Shown piece by piece: positions 18,003 to 27,612 of a DNA stretch of 64,000 nucleotides. The stretch spans positions 1-64,000 of the forward strand of contig CALMLL010000080.1 of the NCBI GenBank assembly GCA_937868075.1. Reading direction: 5' to 3'. A program made the translations under genes and the position numbers. Source of the DNA: an uncultured Marmoricola sp. GTDB lineage: Bacteria; Actinomycetota; Actinomycetes; Propionibacteriales; Nocardioidaceae. The notes under the pieces were generated by a model. The model was not told where the DNA came from. It saw only the letters and a program-made list of their open reading frames with translations, and searched no databases. The stretch's first letter is position 1, and each line of letters opens with the position of its first letter.

Positions 18003-19579
18003 TGTTCGCCTCCGTGCGCACCGTGAGCCTGTCCGGTGCCGTCGGCCACCTCATCGACGTCCAGGTCGACGTGTCCGACGGGGTCGTCAACACCGCCATG
18101 GTCGGCAGGCCCGATGCGGTCGTCCTGGAGTCGCGCGAGCGGTGCCGGGCGGCGGTGATCAACAGTTCTTTCCGCTGGCCGGTGACCAAACGAGTGACGA
18201 TCCTGCTGAGCCCGGCCGACCTTCCCAAGCGCGGCCCGCACTTCGATCTGGCGGTGGCGATGGCGGTCCTAGTGGCCGCCGGGGAGGTGCGAGCCGGCCT
18301 GCGGGAGTGGGTGCTGATCGGTGAACTCAACCTCGACGGCAGGGTGCGTGCGGTTCCCGGTGTGCTGCCGATGGTGTTGGCCGCAGCCAAACAGGGGGTG
18401 ACCAGGGTCGTCGTACCCGACTGCCAGGTGGCGGAGGCGGCATTGGTGCCCCACGTGGAGGTCTACGGCGTTGGTTCCCTGGCCCAACTGGCCGCCCTCC
18501 TAGCCGGCACCGAGATGCCCGAAGCGCCGCCTGTGGAGCCGTTGGCAGTGCAGCCGTTGCTGACCTGGCGCGGAGAGAACCGCAGCCACGACCTCGACCT
18601 CTCCGACGTCCTCGGCATGCCCGATGCACGTTTCGCCCTGGAGGTGGCTGCCGCGGGCGGCCACCACCTGTTGCTCAGTGGGCCCAAGGGAGCCGGCAAG
18701 ACCACCTTGGCCGAGCGCCTGCCCGGCCTCTTGCCCGATCTGACGATCAGCGAATCGTTGGAGGTGACTGCGGTGCATTCGCTGGCCGGGATCCTGCCTC
18801 AGGGTGCTCATATGGTGCGGCGACCACCCTTTAGCGCGCCCCACCATTCGGCCACCCGGACCAGTCTCCTGGGCGGCGGAACCGGCAAGGTCAGTCCGGG
18901 TGCGGTGAGCCGGGCTCACCTGGGGGTGTTGTTCCTCGACGAGTTCCCGCTATTCAACAAGGACATCGTCGAGGCCTTTCGCGAGCCCCTGGAGAACGGT
19001 GACATCACCTTGGCCCGAGGTGAGGAGACCGCCACCTACCCCGCGCGCTGCATCGTGGTGCTGGCCGCCAATCCGTGCCCGTGTGGGCTCTACACCACCA
19101 GCCAGCGAGCGCCCGGCTGTGAATGCCCTGAGCGGGTGCGGCGCGACTACCGCCGCAAACTCACCGGCCCGGTCATCGACCGCATCGACATCACCCGACA
19201 TGTGGAGCCGAGAGGGCCGATCGACAGCGAACCCGGCGAGTCCAGTGCCGGGGTACGAGAGCGGGTGCTGGCGGCGAGACTGCGCCAAGGGGAGCGTTAC
19301 GCCGACCAGCCCTGGCGGCTCAATTCGGCGGTGCCGGGGGCGGTGTTGCGCAAGTCGTGGCCGCTGGCGCGACCCCTGCAGGCAGTCATCGACACCGCGA
19401 CCTATTCGGGTCGCATCACCCCACGAGGTGCGGTCAGGGTTCATCGGTTGGCCTGGACGATCGCCGACCTGCGCGCTGCCGATGCCCCCGACGAGGAGCA
19501 CGTCAGGGCCGCACTCGCGTTGCGGACCGGCGATGCGCTGTCGCTGCGTGCGACCACGGCCGGGCGGGCGAGCGCATGA
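18002..19579 (+). CDS. comM: ComM/YifB family Mg-chelatase-like AAA+ ATPase
   Basis: This is a 525-residue hexameric AAA+ helicase-like protein that promotes branch migration during natural transformation in other bacteria. The N-terminal ChlI-like domain has RTVSLSGAVGHLIDVQVDVS and GRPDAVVLESRERCR. Walker A is GPKGAGKTTLAERLPGLLPD, Walker B is GVLFLDEFPLF, and the zinc-like cysteine cluster is NPCPCG...CEC, followed by YRRKLTGPVIDRIDI. It overlaps yraN by 1 bp and dprA by 4 bp. A much longer upstream in-frame start inside yraN is rejected. Confidence 0.92.
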   Translation: MFASVRTVSLSGAVGHLIDVQVDVSDGVVNTAMVGRPDAVVLESRERCRAAVINSSFRWPVTKRVTILLSPADLPKRGPHFDLAVAMAVLVAAGEVRAGLREWVLIGELNLDGRVRAVPGVLPMVLAAAKQGVTRVVVPDCQVAEAALVPHVEVYGVGSLAQLAALLAGTEMPEAPPVEPLAVQPLLTWRGENRSHDLDLSDVLGMPDARFALEVAAAGGHHLLLSGPKGAGKTTLAERLPGLLPDLTISESLEVTAVHSLAGILPQGAHMVRRPPFSAPHHSATRTSLLGGGTGKVSPGAVSRAHLGVLFLDEFPLFNKDIVEAFREPLENGDITLARGEETATYPARCIVVLAANPCPCGLYTTSQRAPGCECPERVRRDYRRKLTGPVIDRIDITRHVEPRGPIDSEPGESSAGVRERVLAARLRQGERYADQPWRLNSAVPGAVLRKSWPLARPLQAVIDTATYSGRITPRGAVRVHRLAWTIADLRAADAPDEEHVRAALALRTGDALSLRATTAGRASA

Positions 19580-20739
19580 GTGCGGTGGCACGCCCACCCA
19601 CGGACGAGGAGAGATTGGCCCGCGTGTCACTGAGCCACGCCGTCGAACCAGGCGACCCACGGTTGCTGGCCCTTGTGGCTCAGATGGGGGCAGTCGAGGT
19701 ATTGGCGGCCCTGCGCAAGGAAGCTCGGCGACTCGACGCAGGGGCCGGTCTCGTCTCCCGCTTGGACGGGGTGGACGCCGCTGCCCGCCTGGATCGCGCT
19801 GCGGCCCGCGGGCTGAGGTTCCTGATCCCTGGAGACTCCGAGTGGCCCACCCAGCTCGGCTCCCTCGATCATGCCGGGGACAACTGCGGTAGGGGCCGGA
19901 CTCCCTTGGGACTGTGGGCTCGCGGGGCGGGGCACCTCGGCGACCTGACCGCGCGGTCGGTAGCCATTGTGGGTTCGCGCTCGGCCACCCACTACGGCGC
20001 CACGTTGGCAGCCGAGATCTCCTTCACCACTTCGGTGGCTGGGTGGACCACGGTGTCGGGTGCCGCTTTCGGGATCGATCAGGCCGCCCACCGAGGGGCG
20101 CTCACGGTGCCCGCGCCAACGGTCGCAGTGCTCGCCTCGGGCGCCGACCGTGCCTATCCGGTCGCCCACCGCGAACTCCTCGACGCCATCGCAGCCACCG
20201 GGGTCGTGGTCTCCGAGGCTCCACCCGGGGCGGCGCCCACCAAGGTGCGGTTCCTGGCCCGCAACAGGCTGATCGCGGCGCTGGCCACCGGCACTGTGGT
20301 GGTTGAGGCCGCGATTCGCAGTGGTGCTCTCAACACCGCTACCTGGACCGAACGGCTCTCTCGAGTGCTGATGGGGGTCCCGGGTCCGACCACCTCCGAG
20401 CCCTCTGCAGGTGTGCATCAGATGATCCGTTCACGCGGAGCGCTGTTGGTGACCAGAGGCGAAGAGGTCCTGGAGGCGATCTCCCCGGCCGGGTCGTTCA
20501 CGCTGGCCGAGCCTCGGGAGGCGGCCCGACCCCACGACGGCTTCTCCTTGACCGACCAACAGGTCCTCGACGCTGTTCCGGTTGCGCGTGCGGCTCCGGT
20601 GGCCAACCTGGCCCGGACCAGCGGGTTGTCGACATTGCTGGTTTCATCGGCCCTCGTGCGTCTTGAGTCGGCTGGACTCGTCGTCCGAGTTGGGGATCGG
20701 TGGCGTTTGCAGGCTCTCGAGGGCGTCCGGAGCCCATGA
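19576..20739 (+). CDS. dprA: DNA-processing protein DprA
   Basis: This is a 387-residue Rossmann-fold protein that loads RecA onto incoming single-stranded DNA. The core shows VAIVGSRSATHYGATLAAE, VSGAAFGIDQAAHRGAL, VLASGADRAYPVAHR and RFLARNRLIAALATGTVVVEA. A C-terminal winged-helix-like domain (QQVLDAVPVARAAPVANLARTSGLS) is present. The ATG at 19576 overlaps the comM stop by 4 bp. Together with comM it suggests competence-like DNA uptake or recombination, but no other com genes are in this window. Confidence 0.92.
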   Translation: MSAVARPPTDEERLARVSLSHAVEPGDPRLLALVAQMGAVEVLAALRKEARRLDAGAGLVSRLDGVDAAARLDRAAARGLRFLIPGDSEWPTQLGSLDHAGDNCGRGRTPLGLWARGAGHLGDLTARSVAIVGSRSATHYGATLAAEISFTTSVAGWTTVSGAAFGIDQAAHRGALTVPAPTVAVLASGADRAYPVAHRELLDAIAATGVVVSEAPPGAAPTKVRFLARNRLIAALATGTVVVEAAIRSGALNTATWTERLSRVLMGVPGPTTSEPSAGVHQMIRSRGALLVTRGEEVLEAISPAGSFTLAEPREAARPHDGFSLTDQQVLDAVPVARAAPVANLARTSGLSTLLVSSALVRLESAGLVVRVGDRWRLQALEGVRSP

Positions 20740-20851
20740 CCCGGCCCGGGCAGATGCGCAGTCGTGGCGGGCGGTCTCCCGGGCGCCGGAATCGTGGGCG
20801 CAGTAGCATCGGCGGCGCGCCGTCGCCGTCAGGCGCTGAACGAGGTCGGTC

Positions 20852-22231
20852 ATGATTGTGGCTTCAATCCAGGACCTGGTGCCCGAACTCCTCGAGCGCT
20901 GCCACCACTTCACCCTCAGGCACGGCCCGATCGGCGGGAGTGTCGGGATCGTGCGGGGCGACGACCTCGTCTGGCGCCACGAATTCGGCTGGGCCGAGTC
21001 CGCCACACGACGAGCAACCGACACCTCGACGCTCTACCGGGTTGCTTCGATCACCAAGACCTTCACGGCCGCGGCGGTGATGAGACTGCGCGACGAGGGA
21101 CGTCTCGACCTCGACGACCCTCTGGTCGACCATTGTCCGGAGTTGAACGCCGCCGGTCGGGGGGTCGCCCCGATCGAGCGGGTCACATTGCGCGCACTGC
21201 TCTCGCACGAGTCCGGTCTGCTGGGTGACCCTCCCGGGACCGACTGGTCGCGCGGCATCGAGAGTTCGACCTTTGCAGAAATTCTCGCCCGAGTCGGCGA
21301 GATCGCCGTCGTCGCGGCTCCGTTCGCCGCGTCGAAGTACTCCAACCTCGGCTTCCTACTTCTCGGTGAGGTGGTCGCCCGCGCCTCGGGACTGACGTAC
21401 GTCGACTACGTCAACCGGAACCTCCTGGAGCCCCTCGGGATGTCATCGAGCGGCTGGGAGCCGCTCCCCTCCGAGATGAAGGCTCGGTTGGCGGTGGGCC
21501 ATCAGGCTCGATCGTTCGCCGATCATCCCGCCGTGGCCCAAGACAACCCGCCGGTGTGGGCAGACGGGGGTCTGGTGACATCGGTGGGTGACCTTGCGCG
21601 GTGGCTGTCGCTGCAGCTCTCCGCCCATCGCCCCAGCGTCGAGGGTGATCTTCCTGTCGATCGGGCCACGTTGAGATCGATGCACGCCCCTCGCTACCTC
21701 AGCGACTCGCTGTGGCGCAAGGCCTACGGCATCGGGTGGTACTCGCTGCGGCGAGGCGAGTCGATCTGGGTCGGTCATGGGGGCAGCCTGCATGGTTTCA
21801 CCTCATACGTCGGCTTCCATCCAGGCTCACAACTGGGCGTGATCGTGCTGCTGAACGGCGAGGCCGCGCCCACCGACCTGGCGCTTGATCTCGGCGAGTT
21901 CGCCCGGACCCACTTGCCCACCCCGAAGCCCGAGACCCTGGCGCCCACGGGTGTGCCGCTGGCCTATGCGGCCCTCCTGGGGCTCTACACCGACCAGACC
22001 CAAGCCGAATTCACGCGGGTCGAATGGTCTCGTGGCGCACTGGTCGCACTCGTGGGCGAGGAGCGGCTGACTCTGCTACCGACCGACACCACGGATGAAT
22101 TCCGGTTCGGCAACGGTCGACCAGCAGGGGAGTCGGCGAGGTTCGCCCGCGGCCATGATGGGCGGGTGGTAGCGCTGATCGCCGGGCCGCAGACGCTGTG
22201 GCGCTTCGATCGCGTCGACACAGAGACCTGA
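20852..22231 (+). CDS. Serine hydrolase of the beta-lactamase / D-alanyl-D-alanine carboxypeptidase family (class C-like)
   Basis: This is a 459-residue penicillin-binding-protein-fold hydrolase. The active-site triad of motifs is intact: SITK (VASITKTFTAAAVM), YSN (SKYSNLGFLLLGE) and HGG (VGHGGSLHGFTSYVG). No signal peptide is visible, so it is probably cytoplasmic and acts on an ester or peptide rather than being a secreted beta-lactamase. The last 110 residues form a separate beta-rich region. It stands alone between dprA and xerC and is read from ATG 20852. Confidence 0.83.
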   Translation: MIVASIQDLVPELLERCHHFTLRHGPIGGSVGIVRGDDLVWRHEFGWAESATRRATDTSTLYRVASITKTFTAAAVMRLRDEGRLDLDDPLVDHCPELNAAGRGVAPIERVTLRALLSHESGLLGDPPGTDWSRGIESSTFAEILARVGEIAVVAAPFAASKYSNLGFLLLGEVVARASGLTYVDYVNRNLLEPLGMSSSGWEPLPSEMKARLAVGHQARSFADHPAVAQDNPPVWADGGLVTSVGDLARWLSLQLSAHRPSVEGDLPVDRATLRSMHAPRYLSDSLWRKAYGIGWYSLRRGESIWVGHGGSLHGFTSYVGFHPGSQLGVIVLLNGEAAPTDLALDLGEFARTHLPTPKPETLAPTGVPLAYAALLGLYTDQTQAEFTRVEWSRGALVALVGEERLTLLPTDTTDEFRFGNGRPAGESARFARGHDGRVVALIAGPQTLWRFDRVDTET

Positions 22232-22306
22232 GCGTCTCTGCCCCCTCTGTGCGACTCACCGGGGCGGCGACCGCGGCTCGAGCAGGTTGAGACCTACCGT
22301 GGAGCG

Positions 22307-23251
22307 GTGACTGCGGCCAAGGGAAGCCAGGAACGGGTGCTGCCCGAGTCGATGGCCTCGGTGTTGGCTCGTTACGAGCGTCATTTGGTCTCCGAACGTG
22401 ACCTCACCCCGCATTCGGTGCGCGCCTATCTCGGCGACGTTGCCGCCATGCTCGAGCACGCCTCCCTGCTGGGCCACACCGATCTGTCCAGCCTGGATAT
22501 CCGAACCCTGCGCAGCTGGCTGGCCAAACAACAGACCCTGGGCAAGGCGCGCACGACGATGGCTCGCAGAGCGACGGCGGTGCGCGTGTTCACCGCATGG
22601 GCGCACCGCATGGGGTTGACCCACACAGATCCCGGCGCACTGTTGGGCACCCCCAAAGCCCATCGGGTCCTGCCGCCGGCGCTGGACCAGGCCGAGATCA
22701 TTGAGGTGCTGGCGGCGGCAGCCGACGCGGCCGGCGACGACGGCCCGATCGGGCTGCGCGATGTGGCCATCTTGGAGTTGCTCTACGCGACCGGCATCCG
22801 CGTCGGCGAACTGTGTGGCCTCGACATCGACGACGTGGACCGCCATCGCCGGGTCGTGCGGGTCTTCGGCAAGGGACGCAAGGAGCGCACCGTCCCGTTC
22901 GGGCTGCCCTGCGATCGGGCCTTGGAGACCTGGCTGAGCGCTGGGCGTCCACACCTGGTTGCCCCAGGCGCGGGGGCCGCACTCTTCTTGGGGGCACGCG
23001 GTGGCCGGATCGATCAGCGGGCGGTGCGGGCGATGGTGCATCGGCGCATCGCAGAGGTGCCCGGGGCCCCCGACCTCGGCCCCCATGGGCTCCGTCACAC
23101 CGCCGCGACGCACTTGCTGGAGGGCGGCGCCGACCTGCGCACAGTTCAGGAGTTGTTGGGGCACGCCTCACTCGCGACGACCCAGATCTACACCCACGTG
23201 TCGACCGACCGTCTGCGTGCGGCCTATCGGCAGGCCCACCCACGAGCCTGA
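22307..23251 (+). CDS. xerC: Tyrosine recombinase XerC
   Basis: This 314-residue site-specific recombinase resolves chromosome dimers at dif with XerD. An N-terminal SAM-like core-binding domain ([20 protein letters not shown]) precedes the catalytic domain. The residues seen are Arg in [14 protein letters not shown], Lys in [11 protein letters not shown], His-x-x-Arg in [12 protein letters not shown], His in [11 protein letters not shown], and the nucleophile Tyr in QIYTHVS. The position between dprA and rpsB is the usual actinobacterial xerC location, so this is the housekeeping enzyme rather than a phage integrase. The start is GTG 22307. Confidence 0.9.
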   Translation: MTAAKGSQERVLPESMASVLARYERHLVSERDLTPHSVRAYLGDVAAMLEHASLLGHTDLSSLDIRTLRSWLAKQQTLGKARTTMARRATAVRVFTAWAHRMGLTHTDPGALLGTPKAHRVLPPALDQAEIIEVLAAAADAAGDDGPIGLRDVAILELLYATGIRVGELCGLDIDDVDRHRRVVRVFGKGRKERTVPFGLPCDRALETWLSAGRPHLVAPGAGAALFLGARGGRIDQRAVRAMVHRRIAEVPGAPDLGPHGLRHTAATHLLEGGADLRTVQELLGHASLATTQIYTHVSTDRLRAAYRQAHPRA

Positions 23252-23257
23252 ACACAC

Positions 23258-23734
23258 TCACCCGAGCGGCAACAGCCTCACCTGCCTCCACACCAACGTG
23301 AGTGGGTCGAGGTAGGTGCGTCCGCGCAGGAGCCCCCAATGCAGGCACGCTCGGGGCCAGCAGTGGCTGGGCGATCCCCGCAGTTGGCCGATGACCGCAC
23401 CTGCCGGCACCCTTGCCCCGACCTCGACTACTGCCCGCACAGGCTCGTACGTCGTGCGGGTGGCTCCGTGGCCGACGACGATCACCGGTTTGCCGCCGAT
23501 GCGGCCCACGAACCGCACCGTGCCCGCGCGAGCCGCATGCACCTGCTGACCGACCCGGCCCAGCAGGTCGACTCCGCGATGGCCCCGACCCCACCGCGTG
23601 GCGGGCGGGTCGAAGGCGGCCACCACCACATGGCGCGGCCCCAGCGGCCAGACCCCGCGTGGTTCCACCTGCTCCTGGGCGGGGTGTGGCAGGAGGAGGC
23701 CGATGAGGAGTGCCGTGATCACAAGAGAGTTCAT
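23258..23734 (-). CDS. Secreted M23-family peptidoglycan hydrolase-like protein
   Basis: This is a 158-residue protein with an N-terminal signal sequence (MNSLVITALLIGLLLPHPAQ) and a LytM/M23 domain. The metal motif HxxxD is seen as GHRGVDLLG. The C-terminal HxH motif is instead CLHW (PRACLHWGLLRG), so the first histidine is Cys. A Cys at this position is common in actinobacterial members and may change or abolish catalysis. The start is ATG 23734. A far longer in-frame reading antisense to rpsB is rejected. It lies back to back with rpsB and converges on xerC (6-bp gap). Confidence 0.82.
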   Translation of the reverse strand: MNSLVITALLIGLLLPHPAQEQVEPRGVWPLGPRHVVVAAFDPPATRWGRGHRGVDLLGRVGQQVHAARAGTVRFVGRIGGKPVIVVGHGATRTTYEPVRAVVEVGARVPAGAVIGQLRGSPSHCWPRACLHWGLLRGRTYLDPLTLVWRQVRLLPLG

Positions 23735-24076
23735 CCACCCACAATGGGGCGCTCTCTGCCCGCCGCCGGACCTCGGACAGAGAGCAGTGGAAACAGTGGT
23801 GGCTGAAGGTGGCTGTGGATCCGTGGCGGACGGATCGAGGCGATTGGTGCCCGGCCGGGCACCTGACCTAGACTGCCTCCAGCAGCTTTCGAGCTGACTT
23901 CGCACGCCTCTTCCGCCGCGACGATTCTTCGCCAACGCGGGCGACGGCCCACGGTCCTGGATCTGATCCGGGTTGGGTCTGCGCGGGGCGTCAGGGCAGG
24001 TGACAACCGTCGCCTGCGACGAACCGAACCGGTTCGGGTGCCTTCGCGTGCCCGGGTCGACAACAGAAGGATCACC
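23735..24076 (+). other. 342-bp divergent intergenic region before rpsB
   Basis: No credible gene is present. The region must carry the promoter of the M23 gene (minus) and the rpsB-tsf promoter and leader (plus). It contains the palindrome GCCCGGCCGGGC (23849-23860), a promoter-like element just after it, and a leader of about 200 nt before rpsB. An unstructured GC-rich stretch fills the remainder. Confidence 0.6.
23844..23874 (+). promoter_or_regulatory. rpsB: Candidate rpsB-tsf promoter
   Basis: TTGGTG (23844-23849) and TAGACT (23869-23874) are separated by 19 bp, and a 12-bp palindrome lies in the spacer. The TAGACT is a good actinobacterial -10; the -35 and spacing are only fair. The rpsB start is about 200 bp downstream, so a long leader is implied. 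Confidence 0.4.
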
Positions 24077-25186
24077 ATGGCAGTTGTGACCATGCGCCAG
24101 CTCCTCGAGAGCGGCGTCCACTTCGGGCACCAGACCCGTCGTTGGAACCCCAAGATGAAGCGCTTCATCATGACCGAGCGCAACGGCATCTACATCATCG
24201 ACCTGCAGCAGTCGCTGTCCTACATCGACGCCAGCTACGCCTTCATCAAGGAGACCGTGGCCAAGGGCGGCACGATCATGTTCGTGGGCACCAAGAAGCA
24301 GGCCCAGGAAGCGATCGCCGAGCAGGCGACCCGGGTCGGGATGCCCTACGTCAACCAGCGCTGGCTGGGCGGCATGCTCACCAACTTCTCCACCGTGCAC
24401 CAGCGGATCAACCGCCTCAAGGAACTCGACGAGGTCGACTTCGACAACGTGGCCGGCTCCGGTCGCACCAAGAAGGAACTCCTCCAGATGAAGCGCGAGC
24501 GCGACAAGCTCGACCGCACTCTGGGTGGCATCCGCGACATGGTGCGTACGCCGAGCGCGGTCTGGGTCGTCGACACCAAGAAGGAGCACCTCGCCGTCGA
24601 GGAGGCGCGCAAGCTTCGGATCCCGATCATCGGCATCCTGGACACCAACTGCGACCCCGATGAGGTCGACTTCCCGATCCCGGGCAACGACGACGCGATC
24701 CGCGCGGTCGGCCTGTTGACACGCGTGATTGCCGACGCCGTGGCCGAGGGCCTCATCGCCCGTGCCGGCGTCAAGACCGAGGGTGAGGCGGCCATCGGTG
24801 CCGACGAGCCGCTGGCCGACTGGGAGCGCGAGTTGCTGGCCGGCGACGCCGAGGCGCCCGCCGCCGAAGCTCCGGCTGCCGAGGCCCCTGCCGCCGAAAC
24901 CCCCGCCGAGGCTCCGGCCGAGGTGGCTACGTTGGTGGATGCCCCTGAGGAGGCCCCCGCCGAGGCCGCAACCGACGAGGCACCGTTCGGTGCTGGCTCG
25001 GTGAAGGCCAACGAGGACGGCAGCGCGCCCAACGACTACACCATCAAGGGCAACGCCCAGTCGATGAAGTTCCACGCGCCGACCAGCCCGTGGTACGACC
25101 GGACCAAGGCTGAGGTCTGGTTCGAGACTGCCGAGGCTGCCCTGGCTGCCGGTTTCGTCAACGCCGAGGCCAAGAAGGAGGACTGA
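24077..25186 (+). CDS. rpsB: 30S ribosomal protein S2 with a C-terminal added domain
   Basis: This is a 369-residue S2, against about 240-270 for most bacteria. The normal S2 body ([48 protein letters not shown]) ends near residue 250. An Ala/Pro/Glu linker (about 255-305) follows, and then a folded-looking module from residue 321 to the end: [20 protein letters not shown], then [19 protein letters not shown]. From memory this resembles the short domain called sunset in actinobacterial proteins. The ATG at 24077 has GAAGG upstream. It is followed by tsf. The extension may be a solvent-exposed binding module on the 30S back side; its role is unknown. Confidence 0.94.
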   Translation: MAVVTMRQLLESGVHFGHQTRRWNPKMKRFIMTERNGIYIIDLQQSLSYIDASYAFIKETVAKGGTIMFVGTKKQAQEAIAEQATRVGMPYVNQRWLGGMLTNFSTVHQRINRLKELDEVDFDNVAGSGRTKKELLQMKRERDKLDRTLGGIRDMVRTPSAVWVVDTKKEHLAVEEARKLRIPIIGILDTNCDPDEVDFPIPGNDDAIRAVGLLTRVIADAVAEGLIARAGVKTEGEAAIGADEPLADWERELLAGDAEAPAAEAPAAEAPAAETPAEAPAEVATLVDAPEEAPAEAATDEAPFGAGSVKANEDGSAPNDYTIKGNAQSMKFHAPTSPWYDRTKAEVWFETAEAALAAGFVNAEAKKED

Positions 25187-25270
25187 TCCCTCACCCGGAT
25201 CGGTCGTCCCCCACAGATCCCTCATCGGATCTGGCACCACAGATCTAGAAACGAACTAGAAGAGGACACA

Positions 25271-26086
25271 ATGGCGAACATCACCGCCGCCGATGTGAAG
25301 CGGCTGCGTGACATGACCAGCGCCGGGATGATGGAGTGCAAGAAGGCGCTCACTGAGACCGACGGCGACTTCGACGCGGCAGTCGACCTGCTGCGCACCA
25401 AGGGTGCGGCCAAGGCTGCTGCACGTGGCGCCGAGCGCGAGGCGACCGCCGGTTTGGTGGCCACCTCGGGCAACGCCCTGGTCGAACTCAACTCCGAGAC
25501 CGACTTCGTGGCCAAGAACGAGGACTTCATCGCCGCGGCCCAGCGCATCGCCGAGGCCGCCGATGCGGCCAAGGCCGGTGATGCAGAGGCGCTCAAGGCG
25601 GTCTCCCTGGGCGACAAGACCGTCGGTGAGGTGGTTCAGGACCTGGCGATCACCATCGGTGAGAAGATCGAACTGGGCCGCGTGGCCTACTTCGAGGGTC
25701 CGGTCGTGACCTACATGCACAAGCGGGCTGCTGACCTGCCCCCGGCAGTCGGGGTGTTGGTCGAGTACGCCGGGGACAACTCCGAGGCTGCCCGTGGCGC
25801 GGCGATGCAGATCGCCGCGATGAAGGCGCAGTACCTCACCCGCGAGGAGGTTCCCGCCGAGATCGTCGAGCACGAGCGGGCCATCGCCGAGAGCATCACT
25901 CGGGAAGAGGGCAAGCCCGAGCAGGCGATCCCCAAGATCGTCGAGGGCCGCCTCGGCGGGTTCTTCAAGACCGTCGTTCTGCTGGAACAGGAGTCGATCA
26001 CCGAGAGCAAGAGCACCGTCAAGAAGGTGCTCGACGACGCCGGTGTTTCGGTCAAGCGGTTCGCCCGCTTCGAAGTCGGCGCCTGA
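25271..26086 (+). CDS. tsf: Translation elongation factor Ts
   Basis: This is the 271-residue guanine-nucleotide exchange factor for EF-Tu. The N-terminal UBA-like domain with [20 protein letters not shown] and the core [10 protein letters not shown] motif are intact, as are the two dimerisation-like subdomains. It follows rpsB by 84 bp and is closed by a 13-bp hairpin. Length and start (ATG 25271) are normal for actinobacteria. Confidence 0.96.
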   Translation: MANITAADVKRLRDMTSAGMMECKKALTETDGDFDAAVDLLRTKGAAKAAARGAEREATAGLVATSGNALVELNSETDFVAKNEDFIAAAQRIAEAADAAKAGDAEALKAVSLGDKTVGEVVQDLAITIGEKIELGRVAYFEGPVVTYMHKRAADLPPAVGVLVEYAGDNSEAARGAAMQIAAMKAQYLTREEVPAEIVEHERAIAESITREEGKPEQAIPKIVEGRLGGFFKTVVLLEQESITESKSTVKKVLDDAGVSVKRFARFEVGA

Positions 26087-26098
26087 TCAAATCCTCAC

Positions 26099-26142
26099 GC
26101 CACAGGGCCGGTGCGACACACCGTCGCGGCCGGCCCTGTGGC
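26099..26142 (+). terminator. Hairpin terminator after tsf
   Basis: GCCACAGGGCCGG (26099-26111) is an exact inverted copy of CCGGCCCTGTGGC (26130-26142), with an 18-nt loop that can pair further. It begins 12 bp after the tsf stop. No T-run follows, as is common for terminators in high-GC genomes. Confidence 0.6.
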
Positions 26143-26287
26143 ATGTCCAGGGTCGACCCGGGGCACTGTCGAGGTAGCGCTGGGCCCGGGGTGGCCCCAG
26201 CCACGGCACCGATCGCAGACACTGACGTGTTTCACGCAGCCCACTGGCGGTAGGTTGGGCGCCGGTACGACGAGCGAAGGGATGGCC

Positions 26288-26998
26288 ATGGCGCCGTACA
26301 ACCGGGTTCTGCTCAAGCTCTCCGGAGAGGTCTTCGGAGGCGGTTCGGTCGGAGTCGACCCTGACGTCGTGCAGAAGATCGCCCACGAGATCGCCGACGT
26401 GGTCCGCGCCGGGACCCAGGTGGCTGTGGTCACCGGCGGTGGCAACTTCTTCCGAGGCGCCGAACTCCAACAGCGAGGCATGGATCGAGCCCGCGCGGAC
26501 TATATGGGCATGCTCGGCATCGTGATGAACTGCCTGGCGCTGCAGGACTTCTTGGAGAAGGAGGGCATCGAGACCCGGGTCCAGACCGCGATCACGATGG
26601 GTCAGGTGGCTGAGCCCTACATCCCTCGTCGCGCGATCCGTCACCTGGAGAAGGGCCGGGTCGTGATCTTCGGGGCCGGCATGGGGATGCCTTACTTCTC
26701 CACCGACACGGTGGCCGTGCAGCGTGCCCTGGAGAGCAAGTGCGATGTGGTTCTCGTGGCCAAGAACGGTGTCGACGGCGTCTACACCGCTGACCCGCGC
26801 AAGGACCCCGGCGCGGTCAAACTCGACCATGTGACCTATGACGACGCGATTGCTCGCGGCCTGCGGATCATGGACCAGACCGCGTTCGCGCTGTGCGGGG
26901 AGAACAAGTTGCCCATGGTGGTGTTCGGAATGGAGCCGTGGGGAAACATCCTGCGGGTCGTTCGAGGTGAGAAGATTGGCACGCTGGTCAGCGCCTGA
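26288..26998 (+). CDS. pyrH: UMP kinase
   Basis: This is a 236-residue hexameric kinase of the amino-acid-kinase fold, converting UMP to UDP. N-terminal [11 protein letters not shown], the glycine loop [22 protein letters not shown], and the uridine-binding [13 protein letters not shown] are present. AAGGG (26277-26281) sits 6 nt before ATG 26288. ATG 26282 would leave no spacer, so the later start is chosen. Adjacent to frr and cdsA as usual. Confidence 0.94.
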   Translation: MAPYNRVLLKLSGEVFGGGSVGVDPDVVQKIAHEIADVVRAGTQVAVVTGGGNFFRGAELQQRGMDRARADYMGMLGIVMNCLALQDFLEKEGIETRVQTAITMGQVAEPYIPRRAIRHLEKGRVVIFGAGMGMPYFSTDTVAVQRALESKCDVVLVAKNGVDGVYTADPRKDPGAVKLDHVTYDDAIARGLRIMDQTAFALCGENKLPMVVFGMEPWGNILRVVRGEKIGTLVSA

Positions 26999-27042
26999 AG
27001 AACCCGGCGCGACCCCCGAACACGAGACGAAGTGAGGACAAC

Positions 27043-27600
27043 GTGATCAACGAGACCATGCGCGAGGCAGCCACCAAGATGGACAAGGCGGTGGAGGTCA
27101 CTCGTGAGGAATTCGCTGCGATCCGTGCCGGCCGTGCCCACCCGAGCATGTTCGCCAAACTGACCGCGGAGTACTACGGCACCCCCACTCCGATCCAGCA
27201 ACTGGCCTCCTTCACCGCCCCCGAAGCGCGCATCATCTTGATCGCGCCATATGACATGAGCGCGATGTCTGCCATCGAGCGCGCCATCCGCGACTCCGAC
27301 CTGGGGGTCAACCCCACCGACGACGGCAAGGTGATCCGCTGCGTGTTCCCCGAACTCACCGAGGAGCGGCGCAAGGAGTACATCAAGGTCGCCAAGCACA
27401 AGGCCGAGGAAGGCCGGGTCTCGGTGCGCAACATCCGTCGTCACGCCAAGCAGGCGCTGGAGAAGTTGGACAAGGACGGTGAGGTCGGCAAGGACGACGT
27501 CGCGGCTGCCGAGAAGCGGCTCGACGCCCTCACCAAGGAACACACCGACCACATCGACGACATGCTCAAGCACAAGGAAGCCGAACTGCTCGAGGTCTGA
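27043..27600 (+). CDS. frr: Ribosome recycling factor
   Basis: This 185-residue RRF splits post-termination ribosomes with EF-G. The three-helix bundle and conserved core are evident: FAAIRAGRAHPSMFAKL, YYGTPTPIQQLASF, LTEERRKEYIKVAKHKAEEG and VSVRNIRRHAKQAL. The start is GTG 27043, 44 bp after pyrH. cdsA follows 12 bp downstream. Confidence 0.96.
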   Translation: MINETMREAATKMDKAVEVTREEFAAIRAGRAHPSMFAKLTAEYYGTPTPIQQLASFTAPEARIILIAPYDMSAMSAIERAIRDSDLGVNPTDDGKVIRCVFPELTEERRKEYIKVAKHKAEEGRVSVRNIRRHAKQALEKLDKDGEVGKDDVAAAEKRLDALTKEHTDHIDDMLKHKEAELLEV

Positions 27601-27612
27601 GCGCACACCACG

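Noticed and set aside
20852..22231. Secreted beta-lactamase resistance gene
   Set aside because: No signal peptide and general class-C-like motifs shared with esterases and peptidases; resistance cannot be inferred.
22307..23251. Phage or island integrase
   Set aside because: The tyrosine recombinase sits at the conserved dprA-xerC-rpsB location, with no att repeats, tRNA or phage genes nearby.
23735..25240. Long in-frame upstream extension of the M23 protein on the minus strand, antisense to rpsB
   Set aside because: A clear signal peptide starts at 23734; the upstream part only mirrors rpsB.
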